Assembly: GCA_035602605.1 (NCBI GenBank)
Contig: DATNLZ010000045.1
Span: 1-37,180 of the forward strand
From: DASQHY01 sp035602605
Lineage (GTDB): Bacteria; Acidobacteriota; Terriglobia; Acidiferrales; UBA7541
DNA: 37,180 nt
Direction of reading: 5' to 3'
The position numbers and the translations under genes are program-made. Position 1 is the first letter of the stretch. Every line of letters begins with the position of its first letter. Of this stretch, positions 1-8,898 are shown one piece after another. The notes beneath the pieces are model-generated. The model worked only from the letters and a program-made list of their open reading frames with translations. It had not been told where the DNA came from and did not search any database.

Positions 1-585
1 CACTGCCAGCCAGCGCCACGACAATCCGGCGACATAGAGAATAGCCAGGGCCATCAGGAAAATCTCCAGTGAAGTGCCCAGGTCCGGTTGCAAGACGACC
101 AAACACATCACCAGCAGCACCGGAAGGATCGCTGGGGCAATGGTTTGCTTGAAATCTTCGAGAGAAAATTCCATTTGCGCGCGCGCGCGATGGCGCATCT
201 CCAGAAACCATGCGAGATAGAGGATCACCGCAAGTTTGGCCAATTCCGATGGCTGGATGCCTACTGGTCCCATGCGGATCCATCGATGGGTGGCGTGAGA
301 CTTGTCGAGAAAAAATACGCCGACGAGCAGCAAGAGTACGACACTGAGTGCGGTGAAGACAACTCCGGGCTGCCGGAGTTTGCGATAGTCGGTGTTCATC
401 AGCCAGAACATTGCTGCGATGCCTAGGACAAGCCATGCCAGTTGCCGCACGATAAAATAGGATGCGTGTCCAAATTGTTCGCGGGCTGTTACCGCCGAGG
501 CGCTGAAAACCATTACGGCCCCGATGAAGCACAGCCCTAAGGTCACGCCAAATAGCCAGTGATCAGTTTCCAGTCGTCGGGGCAT
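1..585 (-). CDS. ftsW: Septal peptidoglycan polymerase FtsW (5' part, truncated by window edge)
   Basis: SEDS-family glycosyltransferase that polymerises lipid II at the division septum together with the class B PBP encoded upstream. The first 195 codons are visible on the minus strand, starting at the ATG at 583-585, and the frame is open to position 1. The protein begins MPRRLETDHWLFGV and enters a hydrophobic segment (about residues 12-32). It carries the SEDS signature RWIRMGPVGIQPSELAKLA and, further on, a QPDLGTS motif between membrane helices. The start lies 23 bp inside the 3' end of murD, so translation is probably coupled. SEDS paralogues RodA and FtsW are alike in this part; the dcw position favours FtsW. 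The C-terminal half is outside the window. Confidence 0.93.
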   Translation of the reverse strand, partial: MPRRLETDHWLFGVTLGLCFIGAVMVFSASAVTAREQFGHASYFIVRQLAWLVLGIAAMFWLMNTDYRKLRQPGVVFTALSVVLLLLVGVFFLDKSHATHRWIRMGPVGIQPSELAKLAVILYLAWFLEMRHRARAQMEFSLEDFKQTIAPAILPVLLVMCLVVLQPDLGTSLEIFLMALAILYVAGLSWRWLAV

Positions 586-1981
586 GATTATTTGTCCCTA
601 CCGGGATATCCGGAGCTGCTTGCTGCATGATCTCCCGCACAAGTTTTTTGAATACGCGGCCGCGGTGCTCGTAGTTATCAAATTGGTCGAAGCTGGCGCA
701 GGCCGGCGCAAGTAACACGGTATCGCCGGGACGGGCACGGTCGGTGGCCAGGTGTACGGCACGGTCCAGAGTCCCTACCCGTTCGATTGGCACCGCGCCT
801 TCAATTTGGCGCGCGATCTTGTCAGCAGCAGCACCAATAAGAAAGACCGCTACGGCCTTATCTTTCAGGGGCGAGCGCAGAGGAGCATAGTCGCTGCCTT
901 TATCTTTCCCGCCCAAAATGACCAGCAACCGGCCGGGAAACGCATCAATCGCCTTGAGGGTCGCGTCAACATTGGTGGCCTTGGAATCGTTGTAGTAGCT
1001 GACGCCGCATACTTCGCCAGCAAATTCCAGACGATGTTCGACCCCTGGGAAACTCCGGACGCCGGCTGCAATCGCTTCCTGCGGCGCGCCCGCTAGATGT
1101 GCAGCAGCAACCGCCGCGAGAACATTTTCAACGTTGTGAGCGCCGCGCAACAGGATGTCACTTCGGCGAAGAACAGTTATGTCCGCGCCGTCGCGACGGA
1201 AAACCAAATCCTCCCCGCGCAGGTAGGCGCCACTGGACACACGCCGTATTCGGCTGAACCAGAAAATCTGAGGCAGCGCGGGCGCGTAGGATGGTGTCCG
1301 AGGGTCATCGGCATTCAACACCGCTGCGTCCCGCTCGGTTTGATTCTCGAAAATTCGCGCCTTCATTCTTCCATAAGCTTCGAGCGAGCCGTGACGATCC
1401 AGATGGTCAGGCGTCAGATTCAACAAGACGCTTACATCTGGCCGGAACTGGCGGATCAATTCGAGTTGAAAACTGCTCAATTCAATAACCGTCACGCTCG
1501 AATCGGTGGTTTCTTCAACGCGGGAGATGAGCGGCGTACCAATATTGCCGGCAAGAATCGTAGCAAATTTAGCTTGCTCAAGAATATGGGCGGTGAGGGC
1601 CGTGGTGGTGGTCTTCCCATTCGAACCTGTGATTCCCACGAGCCTTCCGCTCAGGAACCGGCTAGCGAGTTCGACCTCGCTCCAAATTGCGACGCCCTTG
1701 TTCTGTGCCGCAGCCAGCGCGGGAAGATTCGCCGGCACACCTGGGCTGGGAATAATTAGATCCTGTTCGATAAATGTTTCCTGATGATGCCCCCCTAATT
1801 CCAATCGTACGCCCAGGGCACCCAGCTTGGCGGCTATCTCGCAGATCTCCGATTCCGACCGTGTATCGGTCGCCGTTACCGTAGCTCCGCGTTTTGCGCA
1901 GAACAGTGCCGTAGCCAGTCCGGTACGCGCTAGCCCGACCACCAGAACGCGTTTTCCCTCGAGTTGGATCCCTGATCTCAT
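563..1981 (-). CDS. murD: UDP-N-acetylmuramoyl-L-alanine--D-glutamate ligase MurD
   Basis: Cytoplasmic Mur ligase that adds D-glutamate to UDP-MurNAc-L-Ala using ATP. The 472-residue protein has an N-terminal Rossmann-like UDP-binding domain (VLVVGLARTG near residues 12-21) and an ATP P-loop GSNGKTTTT at 119-127. The central-domain motif NLTPDHLDRHGS lies near residue 190, and a C-terminal ligase domain follows. Length is slightly above the usual 440-460. The start ATG is only 2 nt beyond the mraY stop and no clear Shine-Dalgarno is seen, so it probably depends on coupling to mraY. The 3' end overlaps ftsW by 23 bp. Confidence 0.96.
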   Translation of the reverse strand: MRSGIQLEGKRVLVVGLARTGLATALFCAKRGATVTATDTRSESEICEIAAKLGALGVRLELGGHHQETFIEQDLIIPSPGVPANLPALAAAQNKGVAIWSEVELASRFLSGRLVGITGSNGKTTTTALTAHILEQAKFATILAGNIGTPLISRVEETTDSSVTVIELSSFQLELIRQFRPDVSVLLNLTPDHLDRHGSLEAYGRMKARIFENQTERDAAVLNADDPRTPSYAPALPQIFWFSRIRRVSSGAYLRGEDLVFRRDGADITVLRRSDILLRGAHNVENVLAAVAAAHLAGAPQEAIAAGVRSFPGVEHRLEFAGEVCGVSYYNDSKATNVDATLKAIDAFPGRLLVILGGKDKGSDYAPLRSPLKDKAVAVFLIGAAADKIARQIEGAVPIERVGTLDRAVHLATDRARPGDTVLLAPACASFDQFDNYEHRGRVFKKLVREIMQQAAPDIPVGTNNHAPTTGN

Positions 1982-1983
1982 TT

Positions 1984-3117
1984 TTATCGCAGTTTCAGAG
2001 TGGTAAGCGCAAACAAAGCAAAAACCAGTGCAGCGATCCAGAACCGCACAATGATTTTGGACTCGCTCCAGCCTGCCAGCTCAAAATGATGATGCAGCGG
2101 CGACATTCGAAAAATGCGTTTCCCTGTTAACCGGTATGACGCTACTTGCAAAATCACCGAGAGCGCCTCGATCACGAACACTCCGCCCACAAAAAACAGC
2201 AGAACCTCTTGCTTGATAATTACCGCGACTACGCCAAGCGCTCCGCCCAGTGCCAGCGAGCCCACATCTCCCATGAAAACGTCTGCGGGATGCGCGTTAT
2301 ACCAAAGAAAACCGAGCGCAGCGCCCATAAGCGCTCCACAAAAAACCGTCAGCTCGCCGACGCGCGGAATGTATTGGATCTCGAGATAGGTCGCGAAACG
2401 ATAGTTGCTGCTAATGTAAGTAATCACTGTCAGCGCGCCCGCGGCAATCACCGTGCAGCCGATCGCCAAGCCATCGAGGCCATCTGTGAGATTTACCGCA
2501 TTCGATGCGCCGGTGATCACCAGTGCTACGAATGCCAGAAACGGCACGAAGGCCAGCGGCCACAGGTAGCGGTGCGTCAATAATGTATGGATGACCAGAT
2601 CCGGTTGGAACCGTTTGAAAAAGGGCATTACCAGTTGTGTTGAGTACGCCCGAAATGTAGCCAACAGCAAAAGTGCCGTAGCCACACCTACGCTAATCAG
2701 TACTTGCAAAAATAATTTCCGGCGGCCACTCATGCCGCGGTTGTGCTTTTTGCTCACCTTGCTGTAGTCGTCTACAAATCCGATGGCCGCAAATCCCAGC
2801 ATCGAAAACAAAGTCAGCAGCACGAACGCATTTGTTAGATTGGCCCAAAGCAGTGTAGGCACCACAGTGGCCAGCACAATCAGCAGACCGCCCATCGTCG
2901 GAGTGCCGGCCTTCGCCAAGTGGCGTTCGGGTCCCTCCTCGCGAATAAATTGTCCAATCTGCAGTTCTTGCAGTTTACGCACGACCCATGGTCCCATAGC
3001 CAACGACAAAAATAGCGCCGTCAAGCTGGCATAGGCGGTTCGCACAGTGATGTAGCGAAACAGGTTCAGCGGGCTGAAATATTTACGCAGCACCTCGTAG
3101 AACAGGTAATAGAGCAT
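1984..3117 (-). CDS. mraY: Phospho-N-acetylmuramoyl-pentapeptide transferase MraY
   Basis: Integral membrane enzyme that transfers phospho-MurNAc-pentapeptide from UDP to undecaprenyl phosphate, forming lipid I. The 377-residue protein has about ten hydrophobic segments. Visible family motifs are the catalytic DD pair at 116-117 (FVDDYSK), NAVNLTDGLDG at 206-216, MGDVGS at 282-287 and the HHH triplet at 342-344 in PLHHHFE. Its ATG directly abuts the murF stop with 0 nt between them, and murD follows after 2 nt, so this is an unbroken polycistronic unit. The length is slightly greater than in E. coli. Confidence 0.97.
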   Translation of the reverse strand: MLYYLFYEVLRKYFSPLNLFRYITVRTAYASLTALFLSLAMGPWVVRKLQELQIGQFIREEGPERHLAKAGTPTMGGLLIVLATVVPTLLWANLTNAFVLLTLFSMLGFAAIGFVDDYSKVSKKHNRGMSGRRKLFLQVLISVGVATALLLLATFRAYSTQLVMPFFKRFQPDLVIHTLLTHRYLWPLAFVPFLAFVALVITGASNAVNLTDGLDGLAIGCTVIAAGALTVITYISSNYRFATYLEIQYIPRVGELTVFCGALMGAALGFLWYNAHPADVFMGDVGSLALGGALGVVAVIIKQEVLLFFVGGVFVIEALSVILQVASYRLTGKRIFRMSPLHHHFELAGWSESKIIVRFWIAALVFALFALTTLKLR

Positions 3118-4608
3118 CTACTGCGCTCCCTCGCCTGTCCCCGTAAACCCAGTCCCGCTAGGCCCGCTCCCGCTGCGCGTGCCGGTCATTGAAGCTGAAG
3201 CATTGGGGGTACGCTCGGCAAGCAGCGCTTCGACGATGCGCTCCATCTTTGTGCCGCGCGATCCCTTTACAAGCACGAGATCCCGCGCCTTCACCAACCC
3301 AAGAACAAATTTCGCTGCTTCTTCAGATGAGGAAAAAAACCGCGTGCGCGCCTGAGGGTGCCCGGCATGCACAGCGCCGTAGACAATCTCCGCCGCGTCG
3401 CCTTGTACGCCAATGATCCAATCGATGTTTCCAGCCTCCGCAGCTCTCTGCCCGCACTCACGATGTAGTTCCGCCGAACTAACTCCGAGCTCCAGCATCT
3501 CTCCGGCAGTGAGAATGCGCCGATCGAAACCCGGCGTTGCTCCGAGCAGCTGAATCGCCGCCGCCAGCGCCACCGGACTCGAGTTGTAGCAGTCATTGAT
3601 CAACGCCAAACCATCATCGAATCGCAGTACTTCTCCGCGCATGTTCGCCGGCCGAAGAGTGGGAAACACGCGCTTGGCATCAGCAGCATTGATTCCCCAC
3701 ACGCTCGCTGCCGCCATGGCAGCCAGCGCGTTGGAAATCGCATGACGTCCAGCCAACGGCAATTGCAGATAAGCGCTTTCACTGGGCGAAGTGAATCGAA
3801 ATGCCGAGCCCAAGGCGCCATGATCTTCGACCGCCTCAGCGCGGAAGTTCGCACCCGGAGCGAAACCAAACGTCAGCACAGGCCCCCGCGCAATTTTCGC
3901 AAACGCGGTCACGCGCGCATCGTCGGCGTTCAACACCGCTACAGGCGCTTCTCCCGCGAGCCCTTCAATCAGCTCACGTTTCGCCGCCGCAATCTCATCG
4001 AGCGACTTAAAAAACTCCAGATGCACCGGGGCTACGCGCGTCACCACTCCCACATTGGGCTCAGCGATCTTGGCCAACCGGGAAAGCTCACCAGCACGCG
4101 ACATCCCCATCTCCAGCACAGCCGCCTTCTGGGTTTCCTCGAGTCGCATCAGCATCAGCGGCAACCCATATTCATTGTTTAAGTTACCCTCGGATTTCAG
4201 TACGCGGAACCTCGCGGCCAGAAGAGCCGCAAGGATCTCTTTAGTGGTGGTTTTCCCGATCGACCCCGTGACCCCAGCCAGAGGCCAGCCCCACGCGCGT
4301 CGCACCGCCCTCGCCAACTGACCGAGCGCCGCGGTTGTGTCGGCGACACCAAAAAGTTTTCCCCGCACCGCGTCCGTGTACGACTCAAGCCGGTCGCCGT
4401 CGACCACCGCTGCGAGCGCGCCTCGCTCCATGGCCGAGCCCACGAAAACGTGTCCGTCATGACGCGGCCCGTGTATCGCAAAGAACAATTGTCCGGCGCC
4501 AATGGTTCGAGAATCAATCGAGACACCGGCCAGCCGGGCCACGGCGTTGAGCCCACTGGGTGGCGCAACCCCCAAAGCTTCAGCAACTTCTGCGAGCGTC
4601 CAGCGCAT
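3118..4608 (-). CDS. murF: UDP-N-acetylmuramoyl-tripeptide--D-alanyl-D-alanine ligase MurF
   Basis: Cytoplasmic Mur ligase that completes the UDP-MurNAc-pentapeptide with D-Ala-D-Ala. The 496-residue protein has an N-terminal UDP-binding domain with SIDSRTIGAGQLFFAI at about 30-45. Its P-loop GSIGKTTTK lies at 115-123, where most Mur ligases have N or S in place of I, and a CYNSSP motif sits in the C-terminal ligase domain. The last 30 or so residues are a Gly/Ser/Thr-rich tail (MTGTRSGSGPSG and on) that looks disordered and is not part of the usual fold. The start at 4608 matches the normal MurF beginning (MRWTLAEVAEALG). A 110-bp gap separates it from murE upstream. Confidence 0.96.
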   Translation of the reverse strand: MRWTLAEVAEALGVAPPSGLNAVARLAGVSIDSRTIGAGQLFFAIHGPRHDGHVFVGSAMERGALAAVVDGDRLESYTDAVRGKLFGVADTTAALGQLARAVRRAWGWPLAGVTGSIGKTTTKEILAALLAARFRVLKSEGNLNNEYGLPLMLMRLEETQKAAVLEMGMSRAGELSRLAKIAEPNVGVVTRVAPVHLEFFKSLDEIAAAKRELIEGLAGEAPVAVLNADDARVTAFAKIARGPVLTFGFAPGANFRAEAVEDHGALGSAFRFTSPSESAYLQLPLAGRHAISNALAAMAAASVWGINAADAKRVFPTLRPANMRGEVLRFDDGLALINDCYNSSPVALAAAIQLLGATPGFDRRILTAGEMLELGVSSAELHRECGQRAAEAGNIDWIIGVQGDAAEIVYGAVHAGHPQARTRFFSSSEEAAKFVLGLVKARDLVLVKGSRGTKMERIVEALLAERTPNASASMTGTRSGSGPSGTGFTGTGEGAQ

Positions 4609-4718
4609 CCTTGCCTCAATTTCGTAGGCGTCCCCGGGCCTTCCAGGTTCTGCTTGAGGAGTAACTCCCCAAGTTTGTGCGGGCCTGCGCGATGATTTAT
4701 TGCGCGTCGCGTGCCAGA

Positions 4719-6197
4719 CTATGTGCCAAACCCGCGTTCCCGCAACACCCGACGCGCTGCTTCCCGTTCATCAAACGCAAGGCTGCGGTCGCCTAAAATC
4801 TGGTATGTCTCGTGACCTTTTCCGCAAAGCAGCACGATGTCGCCGCTTTTGGCATAGTCGAACGCGACGCCAATCGCTTTTTCGCGGTCAGGCTCAATCA
4901 CATACTTACCTTCGACTTTCTGCAGACCCACCACAATGTCACTGATGATTCTAAGCGGATCTTCATTGCGTGGGTTGTCGCTCGATAACACCACCAGATC
5001 GCTATGCTTACCCGCTACTTCCCCCATGACCGGGCGCTTCGTTCGATCTTTTCCGCCGCCGCATCCAAACATCGTGATGATTCGACCTTTTGGATTCAAC
5101 TCGCGAGCCGTGCGAATTAAATTCTCCAGCGCGTCATCGGTGTGCGCATAATCAACGATTACGGAGAACGGCTGGCCCATATCAATCCGTTGGAACCTTC
5201 CGGAAACGCTCTCTAAGTTGCGGATTCCTTTCTCTATGGCATCGCGTGGTAGGCTGAGCGCCACGGCGGCGCCCACCGCAGCCAAAATGTTATACACATT
5301 GATCCGCCCGACCAGCGGCGACTCAATCTCGATTTTTCCGATCGGCGTGTGGGCCGTGAATTTCAAACCAGAAAACGAAAGCATAAATTTGGGTGTGGTG
5401 ATGTCGGCGTTGCTTTCCAGTCCATAACTTAGCGTCGCCTTGGCCATGCCTGCCAGAAGCTTCCCGTAAGGATCATCGGTATTAATCACGCCTACTTCAG
5501 GCGCGCCACTCCCAGTGCCCTCGAACAGCCGACGCTTCGCAGCAAAATAGTCATCGAACGTCTTGTGATAATCCATATGCTCGCGCGTAAGGTTCGTGAA
5601 AACCGCGGCATCGAAATGGCAACCCCATAAGCGATCCATCGCCAGTGCATGTGAACTTGCCTCGAGCACCGCAAATTTCCCGCCCGCGTCGCGAATCTCG
5701 GCGAGAAAACCTTGCAAATCGAGGGATTCCGGCGTCGTGTTCGCCGAAGGATATTCCCCGCGTGGCGTGTGATACGCAATCGTACCGAACAAACCTGTTC
5801 CCTGCCCGGTGGCCTTCAAAATTGAATCCATCAAGTGTGTGGTCGTCGTTTTGCCATTGGTACCGGTAACGGCGACCATTCTTAGCGCGCGTCCCGGATG
5901 CCCATAAAAGTTTGCTGCAGCAAGGGCCAGGCTTTTTCGCCCGTCCCGAGCCTGTACCCAAACGATTTGATCCGGAACCTCGGCGTTTCGCGGCTCCTCA
6001 CTGGCAATAGCCACAACTCCTTGAGCGACTGCATCCTTCACATATTGGTTTCCGTCAGACTTCGCTCCGCGCAACGCAAAAAATAATGTACCTGGCTCGA
6101 CTTTGCTGGTATGACAAGCCAAATGTGAAATTTCAACGCTGCTGTCGGCAACTGGGTAGCTGAGGTCGATACCTGCGAGTGCGTCTTGAAGTTTCAT
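4719..6197 (-). CDS. murE: UDP-MurNAc-tripeptide synthetase MurE, meso-DAP type
   Basis: Adds the third stem-peptide residue to UDP-MurNAc-L-Ala-D-Glu. With the start at the ATG 6195-6197 (MKLQDALAG) the protein is 492 residues, the normal size. The frame stays open for another 79 codons upstream, but that stretch has no MurE character and would overlap ftsI. The P-loop TGTNGKTTTTH is at 111-121, the central motif TNLTREHMDYH at about 201-211, and DNPRNEDP at 407-414. DNPR is the known signature of meso-diaminopimelate-adding MurE, so the wall is inferred to be of the mDAP type. The start is 71 bp past the ftsI stop. Confidence 0.96.
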   Translation of the reverse strand: MKLQDALAGIDLSYPVADSSVEISHLACHTSKVEPGTLFFALRGAKSDGNQYVKDAVAQGVVAIASEEPRNAEVPDQIVWVQARDGRKSLALAAANFYGHPGRALRMVAVTGTNGKTTTTHLMDSILKATGQGTGLFGTIAYHTPRGEYPSANTTPESLDLQGFLAEIRDAGGKFAVLEASSHALAMDRLWGCHFDAAVFTNLTREHMDYHKTFDDYFAAKRRLFEGTGSGAPEVGVINTDDPYGKLLAGMAKATLSYGLESNADITTPKFMLSFSGLKFTAHTPIGKIEIESPLVGRINVYNILAAVGAAVALSLPRDAIEKGIRNLESVSGRFQRIDMGQPFSVIVDYAHTDDALENLIRTARELNPKGRIITMFGCGGGKDRTKRPVMGEVAGKHSDLVVLSSDNPRNEDPLRIISDIVVGLQKVEGKYVIEPDREKAIGVAFDYAKSGDIVLLCGKGHETYQILGDRSLAFDEREAARRVLRERGFGT

Positions 6198-6268
6198 GCG
6201 TTGTCTACCAAGTATAGAGCTTCCCGGCCCTTGCCCCAAAGTTGTGCAGAGATCTTCCACGCCACGTT

Positions 6269-8350
6269 TCACCATCGAGAGTGCTCTTGTTTTCGATGGG
6301 ATCGCCCCGCTACCATACGTCCAAACTGAACAGTCACACGACTGCCCTGCCGAATCATCGTCCCCGAGCTGGGTATCTGCTCTACGGCTACACCCGTACC
6401 AATCAGCGTTGGCCTCAGCGAGAGCCGCAGGCATTCTTCGGTAACCTCGCGCACAGTTTTTCCCAGCAAGTTAGGCGCCTTCATTTCGTGATGGTCGGTC
6501 AATGCTACAGTTTGCATGACCGGTAATGGGGTCGCAATCTGCGCCGCTGGTACTGCATTCATCGAGGCAGCGGCAGAGGTTCCTTCCGCGGGCGTGAAAT
6601 CGGTTATATCCGGCAACGAACCGCTTAATTCTTTGCCGCGCGATGCGCGTAGAACCTTCTGGCGAATGGGAACGTCCCGCAACACCCCGAGATAATTGAG
6701 CGTCTGTTCAGCGACGCGCTTGAAGACAGGGGCGGCAACTTGTCCTCCCTCGTGCAGCCCCACGGGAGAATCGAGCGACACAAGTATCGCAACTGCCGGA
6801 GTATTTAGCGGCGCAAATCCCACGAACGACGCAATCAGTTGCGTCGGCGAATATCGCCCTGTGGCCGGGTCAATCTTTTGCGCCGAGCCTGTTTTTCCAG
6901 CCGCCGTCCACCCATCGAGGCGCGCCAGCTTCCCGGTGCCCGTCAGGACCACTCCTTCCATCATTAGCCGCAGGGTCGCCGATGTTCTCGCGCTTAGCAC
7001 GCGTCGCGGTTGGTTGGTGGGGAGCCCACTGTCCACGGAAAGTGCCTGACTGTTGCGCCGCAACTCTTTCACGACGTGTGGTCTGTTCATTAAGCCGCCG
7101 TTGGCAATCGCCGAAACCGCGTTAATCAATTGCACGGGCGTGACGCCAATCTCCTGGCCCATGGATATCGCACCGACGGAAATGGGTGTCCAATTTTCAA
7201 CGCGCCGTAAAAGCCCGCGACTCTCTCCGGGCAAATCGACATGCGTTGGCGAGCCGAATCCTAGTGCGTGGATGTATTCATATAGTTTTGGGGCGCCCAG
7301 TCTCAGCCCAATCTTGATGGCCCCGACATCGCTGGATTTGGCCAACACATCAGAAATGGTAAGCAGCCCAAAGGGCTTATGATCGCGGATACGATGCCCA
7401 GCGATGTAAATTGCCCCATTTTGGCAATCGACAACCTCGCCGGGGGTGGTGATGCCTTCTTCGAGTGCCGCAGCCAAAGTTACCAGCTTGAACGTCGACC
7501 CCGGCTCGTAAAGGGCAGCAACAGCCCGGTTCATCATATGCTCTGGAGGACTGTCTTTCGCCGCGTTAGGATTAAAGCGGGGCCAGTTGGCCACTGCCAG
7601 CAATTCGCCGTTCGCTGGATTCTGGACCATGATTGTTCCGGCGATCGCGTGCGTCTCGGTGATTGCTGCCGCCAGCGCTTTATCCGCAATGTACTGAATT
7701 TTTTCATCGAGTGTCAGAACCACACTAGAGCTGGTATCGTGGCCATTCTCGCGGCTATTGAACCAACGATGCCGCGCATCCGTCAGGACCATCATGCGCC
7801 CGGAGTTTCTTCGGATTCGATTGTTTAGCGCATATTCGATCCCCCCCTGCCCGTTCTCGTCGATATCCACGTACCCGAGAACGTGCGCTGCGAGATCTCG
7901 TTTGGGATAGAATCTGCGATTCTCTTTTTGGAAGTAGATGCCCTTCAGATTGAGCGCAGCTATTCGCTCTACCTTCTCCGGAGAAAGCTTGCGCTCGAGC
8001 CATACAAACGATCTTGAAGATGCCAGGCGTTGTTCCATTACATTTTCGGGAACCCCCAACACGCGCGAAACCAGTCGCGCCGCCAGGGCTTGGTCGGCGA
8101 TCTCCGAAGGGATCGCGAAACATGAGTCCACCTCTATGCTCATGGCCATCGGATGCATATTGCGATCGTAGATCGGGGCGCGCTTCGGGCTGGTGGGAAC
8201 AATTTTTTGCTGTTGATGTTGCGCGCGGGCTAGATAGTCGCCGTAACGGAACAGCTGCAGGTAAGCAAGACGTCCTAGAGCTGCCGCCATCCACAGGGCC
8301 GCAATCAAAGCGATGATGAGCAAGCGAAGACGAAGGCGGCGGGAGTCCAT
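6269..8350 (-). CDS. ftsI: Septal class B penicillin-binding protein FtsI/PBP3 with C-terminal PASTA domain
   Basis: Membrane-anchored transpeptidase that crosslinks septal peptidoglycan, partner of FtsW. From the ATG at 8348-8350 the protein is 693 residues: a short cytoplasmic stretch, one TM helix (about 9-28), and a PBP dimer domain. The transpeptidase domain carries STFK at 285-288 (Ser285 nucleophile), SSD at 339-341 (the SxN position, here D) and KTG at 486-488. About 60 residues at the C-terminus (APNLLGKTVREV onward) form one PASTA domain, as in SpoVD/PBP2x-like proteins. The frame is open 65 codons further upstream, to 8545 inside ftsL. I chose 8350 because the PBP architecture begins there, but no strong ribosome site is visible, so the start is moderately certain. 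Confidence 0.95.
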   Translation of the reverse strand: MDSRRLRLRLLIIALIAALWMAAALGRLAYLQLFRYGDYLARAQHQQQKIVPTSPKRAPIYDRNMHPMAMSIEVDSCFAIPSEIADQALAARLVSRVLGVPENVMEQRLASSRSFVWLERKLSPEKVERIAALNLKGIYFQKENRRFYPKRDLAAHVLGYVDIDENGQGGIEYALNNRIRRNSGRMMVLTDARHRWFNSRENGHDTSSSVVLTLDEKIQYIADKALAAAITETHAIAGTIMVQNPANGELLAVANWPRFNPNAAKDSPPEHMMNRAVAALYEPGSTFKLVTLAAALEEGITTPGEVVDCQNGAIYIAGHRIRDHKPFGLLTISDVLAKSSDVGAIKIGLRLGAPKLYEYIHALGFGSPTHVDLPGESRGLLRRVENWTPISVGAISMGQEIGVTPVQLINAVSAIANGGLMNRPHVVKELRRNSQALSVDSGLPTNQPRRVLSARTSATLRLMMEGVVLTGTGKLARLDGWTAAGKTGSAQKIDPATGRYSPTQLIASFVGFAPLNTPAVAILVSLDSPVGLHEGGQVAAPVFKRVAEQTLNYLGVLRDVPIRQKVLRASRGKELSGSLPDITDFTPAEGTSAAASMNAVPAAQIATPLPVMQTVALTDHHEMKAPNLLGKTVREVTEECLRLSLRPTLIGTGVAVEQIPSSGTMIRQGSRVTVQFGRMVAGRSHRKQEHSRW

Positions 8351-8480
8351 AGAGAGCCGGTTTTTCGAGTATAGTTCCGTCCGGTGCGCTCCTCTTGTTC
8401 CGTACTTACGAAGAAGTGATTCGAGGCGAGGTAATCGGGCTAAATCACGCGGGTCAGATCGCGCGCACTGCCCAACCTCG

Positions 8481-8897
8481 TCACTGGTTCCCCGTAGCCG
8501 ATCGCGTTGTGCGCGCCTGTGCCAACTCCACATCGATCGGACCATTCAAGTTTTCAATTTGGCCGAGCGCTGGTGCGGTGAGCCCAAGCTGCCGCCGAGC
8601 AATTACGTCGATGCGCATCGGGTCGCGCAAGCCCGCGACCTCCAGTCTAAGTTTCTGATTCAGTCCCTGTGTCTCAGACCTTTTTGACTTCAGCGTCTCC
8701 AATTGATAGCTCAATTGAATGTACTGAAAATGCTGCCAGGTATAAAGCAGCGCCCCACCTGCTAGAAATGCGCCGAGCGCTACCAGCCGTGCGCATTCTC
8801 GCAGTCTGCTGGGCTCGAGTGGGCGGACTAGCCTGGAGTTATCGATTCGCTTGCGCGTGTAAAACTCGGTGTTTGCTCGCGTTTTTCTCCGGGTCAT
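8481..8897 (-). CDS. ftsL: Cell division protein FtsL-like, bitopic coiled-coil
   Basis: 138-residue bitopic protein in the conserved ftsL slot between rsmH and ftsI. A basic N-terminus (MTRRKTRANTEF) precedes one TM helix (about 37-56). Next comes a heptad-like coiled coil (LSYQLETLKSKRSETQGLN, about 61-80) and the DivIC/FtsL-type motif IDVIARRQLGL near 96-106. FtsL/DivIC proteins scaffold FtsQ and activate FtsWI at the septum. Sequence conservation in this family is low, so the name rests on topology, size and synteny. The start ATG is 1 nt from the rsmH stop, indicating coupled translation; 130 bp separate its stop from the preferred ftsI start. Confidence 0.82.
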   Translation of the reverse strand: MTRRKTRANTEFYTRKRIDNSRLVRPLEPSRLRECARLVALGAFLAGGALLYTWQHFQYIQLSYQLETLKSKRSETQGLNQKLRLEVAGLRDPMRIDVIARRQLGLTAPALGQIENLNGPIDVELAQARTTRSATGNQ

Positions 8898-8898
8898 T

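Noticed and set aside
1097..1759. 220-codon plus-strand frame inside murD
   Set aside because: Antisense to MurD, no family resemblance, and arginine-rich composition typical of shadows.
6198..6434. 79-codon N-terminal extension of MurE
   Set aside because: It would run into ftsI and adds no Mur ligase sequence; the ATG at 6195-6197 gives the family-standard start.
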